Notes: a model not told the origin generated them from the letters alone. A stretch of DNA of 64,000 nucleotides from Gracilaria domingensis (GCA_022539475.1 VCMS01000251.1:35445-99444), one strand, 5' to 3'. Numbered from the stretch's first letter, positions 11,811 to 22,466 are shown. A program made the numbers and translations.

Positions 11811-13393
11811 TCACTCCTTTACACAGCTGGCCACGTGCCCGAGCAGACGCTGCCGCTCGCGCGCGCTGCGCAGCGCGGCGCGCGCCGCGACGTAGCCGTC
11901 GCCGGATCAGCAGTGCCGCGCCGCCGTCGACGCGCAGCTGCCTCGCGAGCGCGCCGTGCGCGTCGCGCCCGGCGCGGTCCGCCAGCGCGTCCATGCCGCC
12001 GTCGCTGTCCACCCCCACCACGGGCAGCAGCTTCTCCAGCGCCCCTCGCGCGCCGCGCACCAGCTCCGCGCACTCAACCCCCGCCGCGCGCACCAGCAGC
12101 AGCGTGAACTACGCGCCGCCGATCAGGGCGTGCAGCTGCGCGTCGCGCAGCGCCGCGTTCGGCACGCGCTGCCCATGCGCCAGCGGCGCCTTCGCGCCCG
12201 CCGCACTTGCGTCTCCGTAGTGGTAGCTCAGACCAGAGATGCTGTGCACGGCGTCGTCGTGCCAGCAGGCCTGTTGCGTCGCCTTCATGCGATCCGCAAA
12301 CTGTTTGCCTTGCGCCATGAGGATGTTGTGGATCGCGTCCGTGCCGGCGATCACATGTGCCCCGATCGGCTTTCGCTCGCTTTCACAGCTTCGCAGCACT
12401 TGCTTGGAGCCGCGTCCGCTGAGCACCATGGCCAGCTTCCAACCCACGTTGTACGCGTCTTGCATGCCGCAATTCATGCCTTGTCTGTCGGACGGCGAGT
12501 GTAAGTGTGCCGAGTCGCCCACCAGAATCACGTTCCTGTGCAAGTATTTGGTAGCCTGCTTCTTCCACACGCGCCATTTCGAAACCCATTTGGGCTGGCC
12601 CAGCTGCACGTCGTCCACCAACGACTCGGATCACGTCTTGAAACAGCTCGCGTGCCTTATCCTTGTCGTTGTCGTCAATGGTGCCCTTGAAGCTGACGAT
12701 GACGCGATACAGATCGTTCGGAAGACGCGCAAGCAGCAGGAAGCGCTCCTTCGACATGTAGTAATGAACTGCGTCTTCCGCCTACTCAAACCCACTCACG
12801 GGCGCGTCCATCAGCTGCATTATCGTGCCTTCGTACATGTCACCGTCAAACTCAAGCCCCGCCTTCCTGCGTACCACACTGCCCATGCCGTCGCATCCGA
12901 TAATCTACTTGGCGGCGCTGGTCTATTGCGTACCGTCGGCGTGCCGAATGACAGGGGAGTGCGATTTCTCATCAGTGTCAGCCACAACCTGCATCAGCTC
13001 AGTATTCCACTCTATTTGAACACCATACTCATCGCTCAGATGATGCAGCAAAATACGCTCGGTTTCCGTTTGACTCAGCGTCAAAATGAACGGGAACGGC
13101 GTATCCAGGTTGTGGAAATCGAGCTTTGGGCGCGCGCTCTGCCCCTGAAAGTTGAACACAAAGCCATACAGTTTGTGGCCAATGCGAAGGAACTGGTCCG
13201 CTACATCCATGTCTTGAAACATTTCCATGGATCGCGCGTGGATTGTGAAGGAGCGAGATGTGTCGCTTCCATGAGGCTTTCGGTCGATGATGCGCAGCGA
13301 GACGTTTCTGCCAGCCAGTTCGATTGCGAGAAACAGTCCGGTCGGTACGGCTCCCACAATGAGCACGTCCGTGGCATCAGATGCGCCTGACAT
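11811..13393 (-). CDS. FAD-dependent aromatic hydroxylase (phenol hydroxylase/TfdB-like), with four in-frame TAGs
   Basis: Class A flavoprotein monooxygenase of about 527 residues, predicted to hydroxylate an aromatic substrate with NAD(P)H and O2. The N-terminal Rossmann motif is VGAVPTGL (the second Gly of GxGxxG is Val). IIGCDG is the DG motif and GDSAHLHSPSDRQGMNCG is the FAD-binding GD motif. The C-terminus is thioredoxin-like, with DGYVAARAA. TAG codons at 12923-12925, 12905-12907, 12782-12784 and 12109-12111 interrupt an otherwise well-conserved frame. One-base shifts occur near 12630 and 11902. It ends at TGA 11811. It lies 285 bp upstream of, and on the same strand as, TPLATE. Pseudogene, altered code or assembly error are all open. 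Confidence 0.7.
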
Positions 13394-13835
13394 GGTGCAC
13401 TGGAATTTTGACCTTCATTCCAGTGGAGGAGAATGGGGCATTGGCGGCCGGCTATTTACCTTTGGTACCTGGAGTCTCACAGCGCGATGCGCAGCGTTGG
13501 TGAACGTGACAGGTGAGATACAAATGCAGCACAAGCAAAGAATTGGGCCAATGGCACGCTTGTAGACGCTACATATCTGTGATATTTTGACGGAAGGGCT
13601 TGTTCGCAAGCAATTTTATGTTGGCGGGGGACAACTTTGGCGGAGATTGGCGCGAATGGACACAGTCGCTAGCAAGGACGGCGTGCCGGACGCTGCGAGT
13701 TTTTGTTTCGCTGCCCTGTCAACAACGTCGAGCGCCACGCCAGGCGATCAGCGCCTGTAGCTCACGTTGCACGCCACGTGTGCGCGTTTGCAACGAGTGT
13801 AAAGCGGCCGCACGTGAGTGCGCAGCCTCGTGAAT

Positions 13836-13872
13836 CACGAGTCGTGATGCCCAGTGGGCATCACGACTCGTG
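13836..13872. repeat. perfect 37-bp palindrome
   Basis: Eighteen-base arms (starting CACGAGTCGTGATGCCCA) around a single central G, flanked by further imperfect symmetry (GTGAATCAC on both sides). It lies 440 bp upstream of the FAD hydroxylase start. It could be a cruciform, a fold-back element tip or a dyad protein-binding site. Confidence 0.85.
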
Positions 13873-14064
13873 ACCAGTGATTCACGTCCTCCAAAAATTT
13901 TCTCGTGACCCCTACCGTGACATGTCAAAGTACAAAAACTTTGTCAGTGGCGATCGTCCGTATCGTTTTTCATCTACTTTGGAGAAAAAGTTTTAAAAAA
14001 GTTCGAGTTTTCGTCTTTTATGCATCTAAAAACGTTTCTTCGTAAGTCCGGTCAACAATGGTAT

Positions 14065-14182
14065 ATTGATGTGCTTTCTGTACCCTTGTAAGATAAGAAG
14101 CGTGACGAAAGATTTGTAGGTCGCGAAGCGGCCTAAAGTCTTCGTCACGCTTCTTATCTTACAGGTACAGAAGCACATCAAT
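14065..14182. repeat. long inverted repeat hairpin
   Basis: Arms of about 45 bases (ATTGATGTGCTTTCTGTAC on the left, its near-complement on the right), with small bulges, enclose a loop of about 25 bases. If transcribed it would give a long hairpin RNA. It may be a fold-back transposon remnant or a small-RNA precursor. Confidence 0.8.
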
Positions 14183-14864
14183 CTCACAAAGGCTAATCAA
14201 ACCCAGAAAATTCACGTTTTACGTGTAAAGATCGATAAACAAACGAAATAATTGAAAGTCAGTATCATTTGCCAATCTAATTTTACCTCTCCGAATCCTG
14301 GCAATAACTGTCCTCTGCATATACAAATGTTACACGCAGACTGCCTCAGAAAGGTACAGATCAGGGTTCATATGCCACAATCCTTTCCACGCAAATTCCG
14401 GAAACCAAATGATGTACCCTCATCTGTACCCTAATCAGCACTACGCTTAACCTTAACAGCTAGATTTCAATTACGAGCAAGATTCCCCTAGGAAAACTTC
14501 ATCATCTATACAGATATTGTTGCAGATTCTGCGTTATACATTGTCTGCAGAATTCTACAGCAATTCAGGGAGATCAACAATAACTAAGAACAGAACTGTA
14601 ACTATTGCAGTCTTTTTCAACATTACAATCATGAAGCACATTCTACTTCGACCTTTATCACCAACCAATATAAACAAAATGTGTCCATCCGCCTAATGGC
14701 CCACAATTCTTGACGCAGAGGTTAACGTCCTGCAAACCTTAGTTCACTTTTGAGCTGGAAAACATTTTGTCCTATGCAAGCTACCATTCTTATACGAGTC
14801 ACAAAACTATTGGTCTCTAAGGCAGCTGCTTCAATCTCCGTCTTATAGGCTGCGTTATGAAACC
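14183..14864. other. AT-rich spacer, no gene
   Basis: No coding frame longer than about 60 residues and none with recognisable content. Confidence 0.5.
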
Positions 14865-15335
14865 AGCATTTTCCTGGGCTGTGCCTATGATTGGTCTCTA
14901 TTCAGCCTCTACGGAATATGGAGCTGCCATACAAAAAGCTGCATTCTCCGGCCGAGTTCCACTCTGCGCAGCAGCTAGGGCATATGACGATGCCATATAA
15001 AAAGTTGCATTCTCAGACCAAGTTCGAGAATGCAGCTCGAGGGACAGGTGCTGCTATGGCGGCTCCATAGAGCGAGCACAATCATGGTCTCTACCTACGA
15101 TTGTGCTCTGCAAAGCACCCACGAAATATAGCTGTGCCATATAAAAAGCTCCATTCTCGGACGGAGTTCGAGAATGCAGCTCCGGTGGTTTCTGCTGCTA
15201 TGGCTGTGCAATGGAGCTGGCACAAGCATGGGCTGTGTTCATGATTGTGATCTGTGTAGCAGCAACGGATATTGCTGTCCCGTAAAAAGAGCTATATTCT
15301 CGGAGTGAGTGCAAGAATGTAGCTCTTTTGACTGT
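14865..15335. repeat. diverged tandem copies of a multi-hairpin repeat
   Basis: Two to three diverged units of about 180-200 bases. Each carries GCTGTGCCATATAAAAAGCT-like sequence, then a small hairpin of the form CATTCTCGGA...GTTCGAGAATG, and then a second hairpin with GAGCACAATCATGG...CGATTGTGCTC. The same architecture recurs near 20235 and 22620. No ORF is conserved between copies, so the conserved thing is structure. Confidence 0.6.
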
Positions 15336-15701
15336 TTTCTATGACTTCCGGGCATTCTAGTAGTGAAATAAAAACGAGCACAACTTTGTGCCGTGTCGAA
15401 AATCATCTTTGCTCTATAGAGCAGCATCGAGGTTATGGCCCTCATATATATATATCTATAGTTTCGTTCGCTGCGCGCAATCGCTTTCTCAGCCGTATGG
15501 TGCAAGACTGGATCACGCTGATATTTATCACTGCAAGGCCTGATTCAATGCCGCTCTTATCATCACCATCGTCGCGTACTCGTACTTGTTTTCCGCGGCG
15601 TCTCTGGATGCACGCGAATTGCGCGACAGACTGCGCACTGCGCAACGTAATATTGCGCGTGCGCCCGGCCCGTACTCTCCAAATTACATGGTTTGGACGT
15701 A

Positions 15702-15808
15702 CTGCACGGCAGACTGCGCACTGCGCAGTGTGCGTTGCGGAGCTGTTCTGGCATGCCATGCATGCACAGCTCCGCACCACACACTGCGCAGTGCGCAGCC
15801 TGCCGCAG
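15702..15808. repeat. palindromic element
   Basis: An inverted repeat of about 40-base arms (CTGCGCACTGCGCAGTGTGC on the left) around a GCATGCCATGCATGC core. A partial related copy lies near 15630. It resembles the palindromes near 20185 and 22467. Confidence 0.75.
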
Positions 15809-17122
15809 CGGCATCCGCCATAACTCGGTGATGCGCGCGCGCAACGGAAGCGCGTTGAGCGGCGCTGCTTGTGGCGCACGGTGCGCATGATGTGATCGAC
15901 TGTGTGCGACGTGCGGCGCGTTTGAAGATGGCCCGCTTTCGCTCAGGTTTGAAATTGCTCGACGTGGATGCTGCCGCTGTTGGCGTTGTTGGGCGCGCTC
16001 ACGGCGATGGGCGTGATGGCGGCGCAAGCGCGTCGGCGTCGAGAATGCGCGTGCCACGCGCTGGTCCGACTGATGGCGGCGCTCCTCGCGCTATCTTTCG
16101 CGCTGTTTCTCACGCGCCGCGGGACGCAACGAGCGCGTAACGCGACGGAGGAGGAGCGGCCGATGGTGGCGGCATGGCACGTGCAGAAGCCGTGGACCAC
16201 GCAACTTGGTGCAAGCGACGACGCGCGTGCGCTACTCATTATATGTGGCGTCCTGCGGCCAGTTTAACAACCATATTGTGTCGCTGGTGTTTACTTTGCG
16301 AGGTCCTTGTGGGCTACTTCGGTGCTGTCGTTCACGACGTTGGGGAAGGAGTTTTCTAGCAATGCGTTGCTGCGAGGGCCTGATGCTGATCGGGTTGTGA
16401 ATGATGAGCTTATGGGCCATTACTTTAACTACTCGCGCTTGCTGGCGTTTTGTCCGGTCGTCAGATCCAGTTTGTTCCTCATTTTGGCGCCCGGGAGACG
16501 GGTTTTTGAGAGCGTGCAACATGGTTTGTGTCAAAAGCCGTTACTGTGTTGGCAGGGTTTGCTCCAGTTTATCGTGGAATGTTGCTCAGTGGAGGATGGC
16601 GCTTTGGGAACAGTGCGGTTTTCAGCTCCATCTTGTTGAATCACAGTTGTAGTATGCGCTTCAACACTTCCCTACTACGGGCGTTACTAGTAACGAAGGT
16701 GGATTGTATGGAACTACCACTGCGTGTGTGCGCCGCTGGCAGGAAAGTCCGGTTCGGACCGGAACCAACTCTTGAATTAACTGCTTTAACACTTCACAAC
16801 TTTTGACAATCGACAAAGACTAAGTCTTAGTCAAGAAGACTTAACAGTCTGCACTACAGAGATCCTCTGCCTGCTGTGTGAGGCACTGACACTGTCTCGA
16901 AACGTACTGGCACAGCTTTAAGCTCGACTGTCCTTTCCAGCCACATCGCTATCCGCAGCAAACTCGGCGATTAGTGCCTGTTGAACAGCAGCGATGGTTT
17001 AAGAAGCGATGCCCAAGATTTCACCATGCTCCTTCTTGCGTCGCCCCTCGCAGAGCTCGATTCCAATCGGCGATGGCCTTTTCTGCCACTTGGTTGCTCG
17101 TCAGTCAATTCCTCCGCAGGCT
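15809..17122. other. no gene supported
   Basis: GC-rich at the left, more balanced at the right. ORFs overlap on both strands and do not resemble proteins I know. TAGTAACGCC-like short inverted words near 16670 are the only structure noted. Confidence 0.4.
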
Positions 17123-17443
17123 CTATCCATCTGAACAAAACTGCTTCTTGCAGCCACCCCCAAGGTGATCATTGAAGCATCGGCATGAATCTAGACAGCA
17201 CAGAGACGCAAGCATTGGTGTCGGAACGGAGACGGATCTGCATTTGCCCTTGTTGATAACCTTGATGTCCACCTTTTCTCTCGCGACAACGTGCAACGCT
17301 AACATAATGACATCACTGCTTCCGCCATCGATCGTTCTCCCAAGCTCAAAATCCCCCACCCGTTCAAGGTGCTGGTTCTGCGAAAATTCGAAGTCTCGAC
17401 TTCTGAAATTTGTAAGCACCACGAATTCTTCTCTGGTAAACAT
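17123..17443 (-). pseudogene. truncated protein kinase N-lobe
   Basis: About 106 residues. Residues 30-70 read VGDFELGRTIDGGSSDVIML...VDIKVINKGK, which matches the start of a Ser/Thr kinase domain of the CAMK/SnRK type: a glycine-rich loop followed by the VAIK lysine motif. The loop is degenerate and the motif is VDIK, with the Lys retained. No C-lobe (HRD, DFG) follows in any frame nearby. Probably a dead fragment, or a first exon whose continuation I cannot find. Confidence 0.55.
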
Positions 17444-17465
17444 GCCCGCAGTTACCTGCAGTTGC

Positions 17466-18308
17466 TCATCCTCCGCGCTCTTTTAGTGAAAATGAGCTCA
17501 ACGGAACTGGCTCACCTCCTCTATCATACTTTTTATGATAAGACGACAGCGCTTGTGTCCACTTCTCGCTGTGTACTTCGAAAACATCTAGATCTCCATG
17601 TGCTCCTGCGACAATTATTACCAGCTTCTTAAGCTTGTAGAACGCAGCCTTTTGCCCCGATTGTCTCCATCGCAAATCCGAATACCCGTGAATCATCTTT
17701 CGGCGTTGATCAACGGTGTCGAATAGATAAATTGGATGAAATCGGCCACCATCACCCTTCCTCCACAACTGTACAACGTCCTCAATCACCTTGGGAAGGC
17801 CGGGAATAAACTGCAGGATTGGTATTTGAAGAGCAGTGACTGGTTGTGTAACCCTGTTTCCAACATAGCGCTTGTAGACTTCCTTCAACGGCTTTGCTGG
17901 TGTTCGCGGCGTATTGATATTCACGGTTTCTTGAAATCGATTATGACTTTCACGCAAGGTAGTTTGATCCACTAAGAGTTTACGACTGTTTTGGAAACTG
18001 CTTGTGATAGTTGCGGTGCGCACTATATCATCGCTCTTTCGCTGATTTAAAACAAACATCCTCCAAAGCAAACATCCTTCAACGACTTCTAGATGTTGTA
18101 GCTTTTGTCCTAGACGAACGCGCTGGCTCTTATGTGCTTGGTCTAACAGTAATTCGGCTTGGCTCTTTGCGTTATTCATGAAACACTTTAGATCCGAAAG
18201 AATGGCGGGGAACTTCTGACGTTCTTCGATGTATATTTGAGGCGGAATCTTCAGTCCAACTCCGGTCCCACCTCCTTGTTGAGGATGAATAGGCCCCTTG
18301 CGCTCCAT
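17466..18308 (-). CDS. unknown conserved-looking protein
   Basis: An uninterrupted frame of about 280 residues from ATG 18308 to TGA 17466; the frame stays open 36 codons further upstream. It is helical and charged, with segments such as GGGTGVGLKIPPQIYIEE and KPLKEVYKRYVGNRV. I do not recognise a family. It lies between a kinase fragment and an intact tyrosine recombinase, in a TE-rich region, so it could be an element-encoded protein or a captured host gene. Confidence 0.5.
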   Translation of the reverse strand: MERKGPIHPQQGGGTGVGLKIPPQIYIEERQKFPAILSDLKCFMNNAKSQAELLLDQAHKSQRVRLGQKLQHLEVVEGCLLWRMFVLNQRKSDDIVRTATITSSFQNSRKLLVDQTTLRESHNRFQETVNINTPRTPAKPLKEVYKRYVGNRVTQPVTALQIPILQFIPGLPKVIEDVVQLWRKGDGGRFHPIYLFDTVDQRRKMIHGYSDLRWRQSGQKAAFYKLKKLVIIVAGAHGDLDVFEVHSEKWTQALSSYHKKYDRGGEPVPLSSFSLKERGG

Positions 18309-18632
18309 ATGTGCGTATGCCACTGCCTTGATTGCAGTGTCAACTGGGTGGAAATGAAGCAATACGTGCACAGTCGGGAAGGCGCAGAACAAGAGAGCAT
18401 GAGCTACCCAGGACAATACCCGTCTTTAACCTTGCCCTTGGGGTGTTGTTACCACGATTGATTAAGTGTTTAACGCAATACAGAGAAGCCGTGATCACTC
18501 GCGCGCGAGAAATACAAGAAGGATACGAAACATTTTTCAAATTATACGTGTCCAGCTGATCACCCTTCAGCAATTACAAAGCTTGGGTTCTGCGGATCCC
18601 CGCAGGGCATCTCAGAATTTAGTGGAGGAACT

Positions 18633-19901
18633 ATGACGTCTCGAGACATGTGCCTAAATGTTACCGCGGGAAACATGAGCAAAACTCAAAGCAAACAAGG
18701 TACTAGTACAGATTGCGAGATGAACAAGTCTGATACACCTGTTAAAGAGCTTCGATCGGTGACGGAGATTATCAACAAATCGTACACTGAATCCTCGATG
18801 GCGAACATGAAAAGAGCTGAACGACTATTTGTCCCCTTTGCCAAGAAATATAAGGCAAACGATCCGCATACCGTCTCCACAAGGAGCCCTGTCCTACTAA
18901 TGAACTTCTTGGTCGAGCGTTGTAGATACAATACGGAGAATGCAATGAAATTGGATACATTTGGTGGATATGTTCAAGGTCTGCGACTAATGTACGCCAA
19001 ATATGGGCATCGCGGAAAGTGGTATAGTGACCCATCGATGCGGATCACGAAAGGGAACCCTTTACTTGGGAACCACGATTTTGAGGAGTTTCGGAGAGCT
19101 TACAAGGTAAACCTCGCAAAATATGGAGGAGTCAAGACACGAGCAAGGCCTCTCACAGTCGAAATTGTCTGTGACCACGCCGAGAAATATTGGTTTGGAT
19201 CGAAGGCGACCACATTGATGGATATTGTTCTTCATTCCGTATTTGTACTTGGTTTGTACCTGGGTCTTCGGTATGACGAAATTACTAAGCTCGAAATGGA
19301 TCACGTCTCCATTGGAAGGCACTCAGCCACACTAACTTTGTTGTGTGCGATTAAGAACTCAACTGTTGAAAGAGTATATGAAATTTCTGATTGGGATGGT
19401 AACACAGCCCTGTCGCACTCCGTCTACATGGATCCATTCATTGCTTTGTATTCCTGGATAGCTGTACGGGGAAACGCCGAGGGAGCACTTTTTCCTGATG
19501 TTGTTCACACACAAGCGGGAGAAAAGTTTGTGTTTGATCGTGCTTTGAGCTGTAACAAGTTGGTTTCTTTTATGCGAGAGCGACTCCATACGATTGGAAT
19601 TGGGAAAGCTGATGTTTTAGCATACACTGGACACTCGTTAAAGCGGGGATGCGTGCAACTGCACAGAACTCTTGGTTATATGGATGAGTATATAATGCGA
19701 AAGATTGGAATGGTTGGTCCAAACGCTTATGCGAATTATTGTGCCGCGTATAACAACGATGCCGCTCGGGAGGTACCAAGGTTTAACAGTGTGTCACATA
19801 TGATTGAGCACGCACGCACTATCTCGAAGAACACGAAGTGGGTGACAGATCCGGTTTCATTTGAGGAGTTTGAGAAAGAAGTGTGGGGTGGAACAGAATG
19901 A
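18633..19901 (+). CDS. intact Crypton-like tyrosine recombinase
   Basis: A 422-residue, unbroken tyrosine recombinase and the cleanest gene in the window. Residues 45-130 form the SAM-like core-binding domain. The catalytic domain has box I Arg in GLYLGLRYDEITKLEM, the beta-hairpin Lys near AIKNSTVERVYEI, the box II His/Arg in YTGHSLKRGC, and the nucleophilic Tyr in the ANYCAAYNND region. It ends in TGA. It likely catalyses strand exchange for its own element (Crypton-type, no RT seen nearby). It shares little sequence with the recombinase at 994, so two lineages are present. No frameshifts or stops, which suggests recent activity. Confidence 0.85.
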   Translation: MTSRDMCLNVTAGNMSKTQSKQGTSTDCEMNKSDTPVKELRSVTEIINKSYTESSMANMKRAERLFVPFAKKYKANDPHTVSTRSPVLLMNFLVERCRYNTENAMKLDTFGGYVQGLRLMYAKYGHRGKWYSDPSMRITKGNPLLGNHDFEEFRRAYKVNLAKYGGVKTRARPLTVEIVCDHAEKYWFGSKATTLMDIVLHSVFVLGLYLGLRYDEITKLEMDHVSIGRHSATLTLLCAIKNSTVERVYEISDWDGNTALSHSVYMDPFIALYSWIAVRGNAEGALFPDVVHTQAGEKFVFDRALSCNKLVSFMRERLHTIGIGKADVLAYTGHSLKRGCVQLHRTLGYMDEYIMRKIGMVGPNAYANYCAAYNNDAAREVPRFNSVSHMIEHARTISKNTKWVTDPVSFEEFEKEVWGGTE

Positions 19902-20179
19902 TTGTTAGGAATGACGGTTGCAAGCAATATTTTTTGTCTTGTACTGGAGCATGTGCAGCGAGGTTTGGTAGAATAGCTTCTTCATCTGGAACAATTTCCG
20001 GGTTATGAAAGGGAGAAGATCAACTTGATGACATTAATGCACACTCGGTTTGCAAACAAAGTTCCGAAATCTTTCTGGGACACAGAAAAGCTTTTACATT
20101 TCCCCTCAACGAGTTCCTGGACGTCCTTCTGAGGCCCGCTAGGAATCCCATAGTAGGGATGCAGAATGCATAAAGTTAG
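19902..20179. other. 3' flank of the recombinase
   Basis: No gene seen. No tandem or inverted termini marking an element end were visible. Confidence 0.4.
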
Positions 20180-20225
20180 TGTGCGGTATCGAACAGCGCT
20201 GTTCGGCACCGCACACAGTGCAGTG
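20180..20225. repeat. palindromic repeat, partial copy
   Basis: Contains GTGTGCGG..CGAACAGCGCTGTTCGG..CCGCACAC, an imperfect palindrome shared with two copies near 22467 and 22549. Confidence 0.75.
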
Positions 20226-20234
20226 CGCCCAATA

Positions 20235-20450
20235 TCCGTCATATGGCACATCCATTTGTGCCGAGGAGCACCTCGGCACCGATGGCTGTGCCATATAAGG
20301 CATCTGCTTTCTCCGGCTGAGCACGAGGAGGCAGCTCCGGGGCGGCTGCTGCCGCGGCTGTGCCACGGAAATGAGCACAGTCGCGGGCTGTGCTCACGAT
20401 TGTGCTCTGTGCAGCTGCCCCGGATATGGCTGTGCCATACAAAGCGCGTA
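20235..20450. repeat. multi-hairpin repeat copy
   Basis: About 215 bases alignable by eye with 22620-22835. Its successive hairpins are an ATATGGCAC...GCTGTGCCATAT pair, a CTTTCTCCGGCTGAGCACGAG stem, and GAGCACAGTCGCGGGCTGTGCTC. It ends with GGATATGGCTGTGCCATA. No common ORF. Confidence 0.75.
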
Positions 20451-20844
20451 TATTCTCTGCGCACTGCGCAGTGTCCGGCGTGAAGCAGCCGGGCGCTCAC
20501 TTGGCAGCGCGCTGATTATAATGCTGATAGCGCGAATGTTTTTGAAAGACAAGACGTAATATTCCCTGAGGCGTGTTTCAAACAAGTCAATTCCATGTAA
20601 CTACCGGAAAATATATTTTCAAAAGTTTGGCGAAGTTGATTCGCTGCCGCCGCCGCCGCCGGTGGGCACTACCCGTTCTCATATAAGACTCTTTCGTCTT
20701 TATCGCTCTCTCTGATGTCCAGTACGGTTACGTTGGAAATGCTGCGGCGACGGGATGTGCCGACGTACCGGAAAAGAGATCTGAAGCAGCGCAGGCTTGG
20801 CTGCGCCAAGCATGTGATGCGGAATGATTTGGTGGGTGGAAACT

Positions 20845-21015
20845 ACTATGCTGGGCTGCGCCCGCTAGTAGTTGGGAAAACTAAAATGCTGGGCTGTGCC
20901 TACATTTGGTTTGGATGACTACGATGCTGGGCTGTGCCTACTGCTAGTTAGGAAAGCTACAATTCTGGGCTGTGCCTACATTTAGTGTGGATAACTACGA
21001 TGCTGGGCTGCGCCA
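20845..21015. repeat. short tandem repeat, five units of about 38 bp
   Basis: Five copies of a unit built on ATGCTGGGCTGYGCC, spaced 36-42 bases, with interspersed CTAGTTGGGAAAACTA-like sequence. The CTGGGCTGTGCC core also occurs in the multi-hairpin repeat. Confidence 0.75.
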
Positions 21016-21220
21016 AGGTCTAGTTGAGGTTGATAAGCATACATCGGTTATTCAATGTAACAACACTACTTGCAAGGCTACAATAACTCTTTCCCCCCGC
21101 CTTGCTGACTCCGTTTCTTTTTAGATCATCTGTGAGAGTGGTTCCCGCAGCAGCAATGCCATATCGGCCTCCGGAAGCATCAGATACGATGCGAGAAGAA
21201 GGTGGAGTTCTGCATTGTTG

Positions 21221-21496
21221 ATGAGAGCTCATTTGGATGAGAAGATTTGTGAGCAGAGGTTTTTGCAGTAATTGCAGCGTAATCTTCAAGATGTGAAGGT
21301 GAAGGAGCAGCAAGACAGGGAGACTTACGAGTTGGTGGCGTTGCGGACTGTTGCGGTTGTAAGCGACACCTCGCCCAGGTGTGAGACCAGTTTGCACCCT
21401 CCATGTGTTGCGTTGAGCACTGGGGCGTTGAGCTTTGGTAAAGTGTACGTCGTTGACGAGCGGTGGATGGTGGGGACGTCAGAGGGCACGTTCTGA
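21221..21496 (+). CDS. hypothetical coiled-coil protein with in-frame TAA
   Basis: From ATG 21221 the frame reads a charged helix up to EQRFLQ, then TAA at 21269-21271. It continues in frame with LQRNLQDVKVKEQQDRETYE and more, ending in TGA 21494-21496. The TAA falls inside one uninterrupted-looking coiled coil, where Gln is natural. Function unknown, about 91 codons. Confidence 0.4.
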
Positions 21497-21634
21497 ACAA
21501 GCTCCGAGATTGGCGCTACGGGGTAGCGTGGCGCAAACGGCTCCGTTTTGCAGACTAATGCTACAGTTTTACTGGAGGACTAACTCGTAGATGCGATCAA
21601 CAGCTAACTTTTTGTAATGTGAATGTGTGTGTGA

Positions 21635-21947
21635 GTGGGATGGCGACTTATCTACAGACGCCGAAAGGCATACGTACAGAGCGCTGAGGATGAAGGCTGG
21701 CATCCTGACGACGTTGAATATGCCTTACTTGAAAACCGTAATAAGCAGTTTCCGCGATGGGAACGAGCAAACATGGTCGAGAATACACACAGACGCATTC
21801 AAACAGGGTGCGGTACGTCTTGTCAATAACAACGGTGTGGTTCGAATGATTCATGCAGACGATTTTGCTGGGGTTCATGTTCCAAGAGAACGCTTAGTTG
21901 CCGAAGTTTTCAAGTTGCCCAGTAATGGGCGCCCGTCATCTTTGTAG
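21635..21947 (+). CDS. hypothetical protein, one frameshift
   Basis: The first half (YVQSAEDEGWHPDDVEYALL, then QFPRWERANMVEN) and the second half (AVRLVNNNGVVRMIHADDFA) lie in different frames and join near 21805. Each looks protein-like. It ends in TAG 21945-21947. It could be the C-terminal part of the coiled-coil gene just upstream. No family recognised. Confidence 0.35.
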
Positions 21948-22459
21948 CTTTTATCGTCAAAAAGTGTAAATCACCTCAGGAACGTTTCAGCATTCGCACC
22001 GTGTGTTTTCTTTAATTAAAGGTTAGTAATCTTCTTCTTCCGAGTGTTACCATTGTATCAACGCTACTTCCACACGCTGCGTTTCCGTTCGTAGAACTTT
22101 ACTCACCCACCCTTAGTGGTTTCTTCGCGGTCTCCAGCCCACCTGTTCTCCGCCGATGCAGCTCAGCTACAGTGCCCATCATTGCTGCATACCGCCTTGC
22201 GCTTCATTGTAATCATGAAGTATTGCACGATTCTTTGTCGTCCCTCGTCCGCGCTGCACGCGCTCGAGCGCTTCACCAGATCTTCCTGCTGCAACTCGTG
22301 CTTGCGCTCGCGCTCATGCTCGCGCGCCGCCGTCATTCGTGCTCACGCTCCTGCTAGCGCGCCACCCTCAGCGCCACGCGTCGCTTCACCTCGCTTTCGC
22401 ACTGCGTCTGCGGCGCCGACAGCGCCTTCACGACACTCGCGGTATGAAGGTACAAAAGG
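21948..22459. other. no gene supported
   Basis: Spacer with CT-rich and GCTC-rich DNA. The ORFs here are compositional. Confidence 0.4.
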
Positions 22460-22466
22460 TCGTGCG

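Noticed and set aside
15341-15888. ORFs up to 160 residues on both strands over the palindromic element
   Set aside because: Their sequence repeats the palindrome (CAL/RTAQ-type repeats in every frame) and has no independent coding signal.
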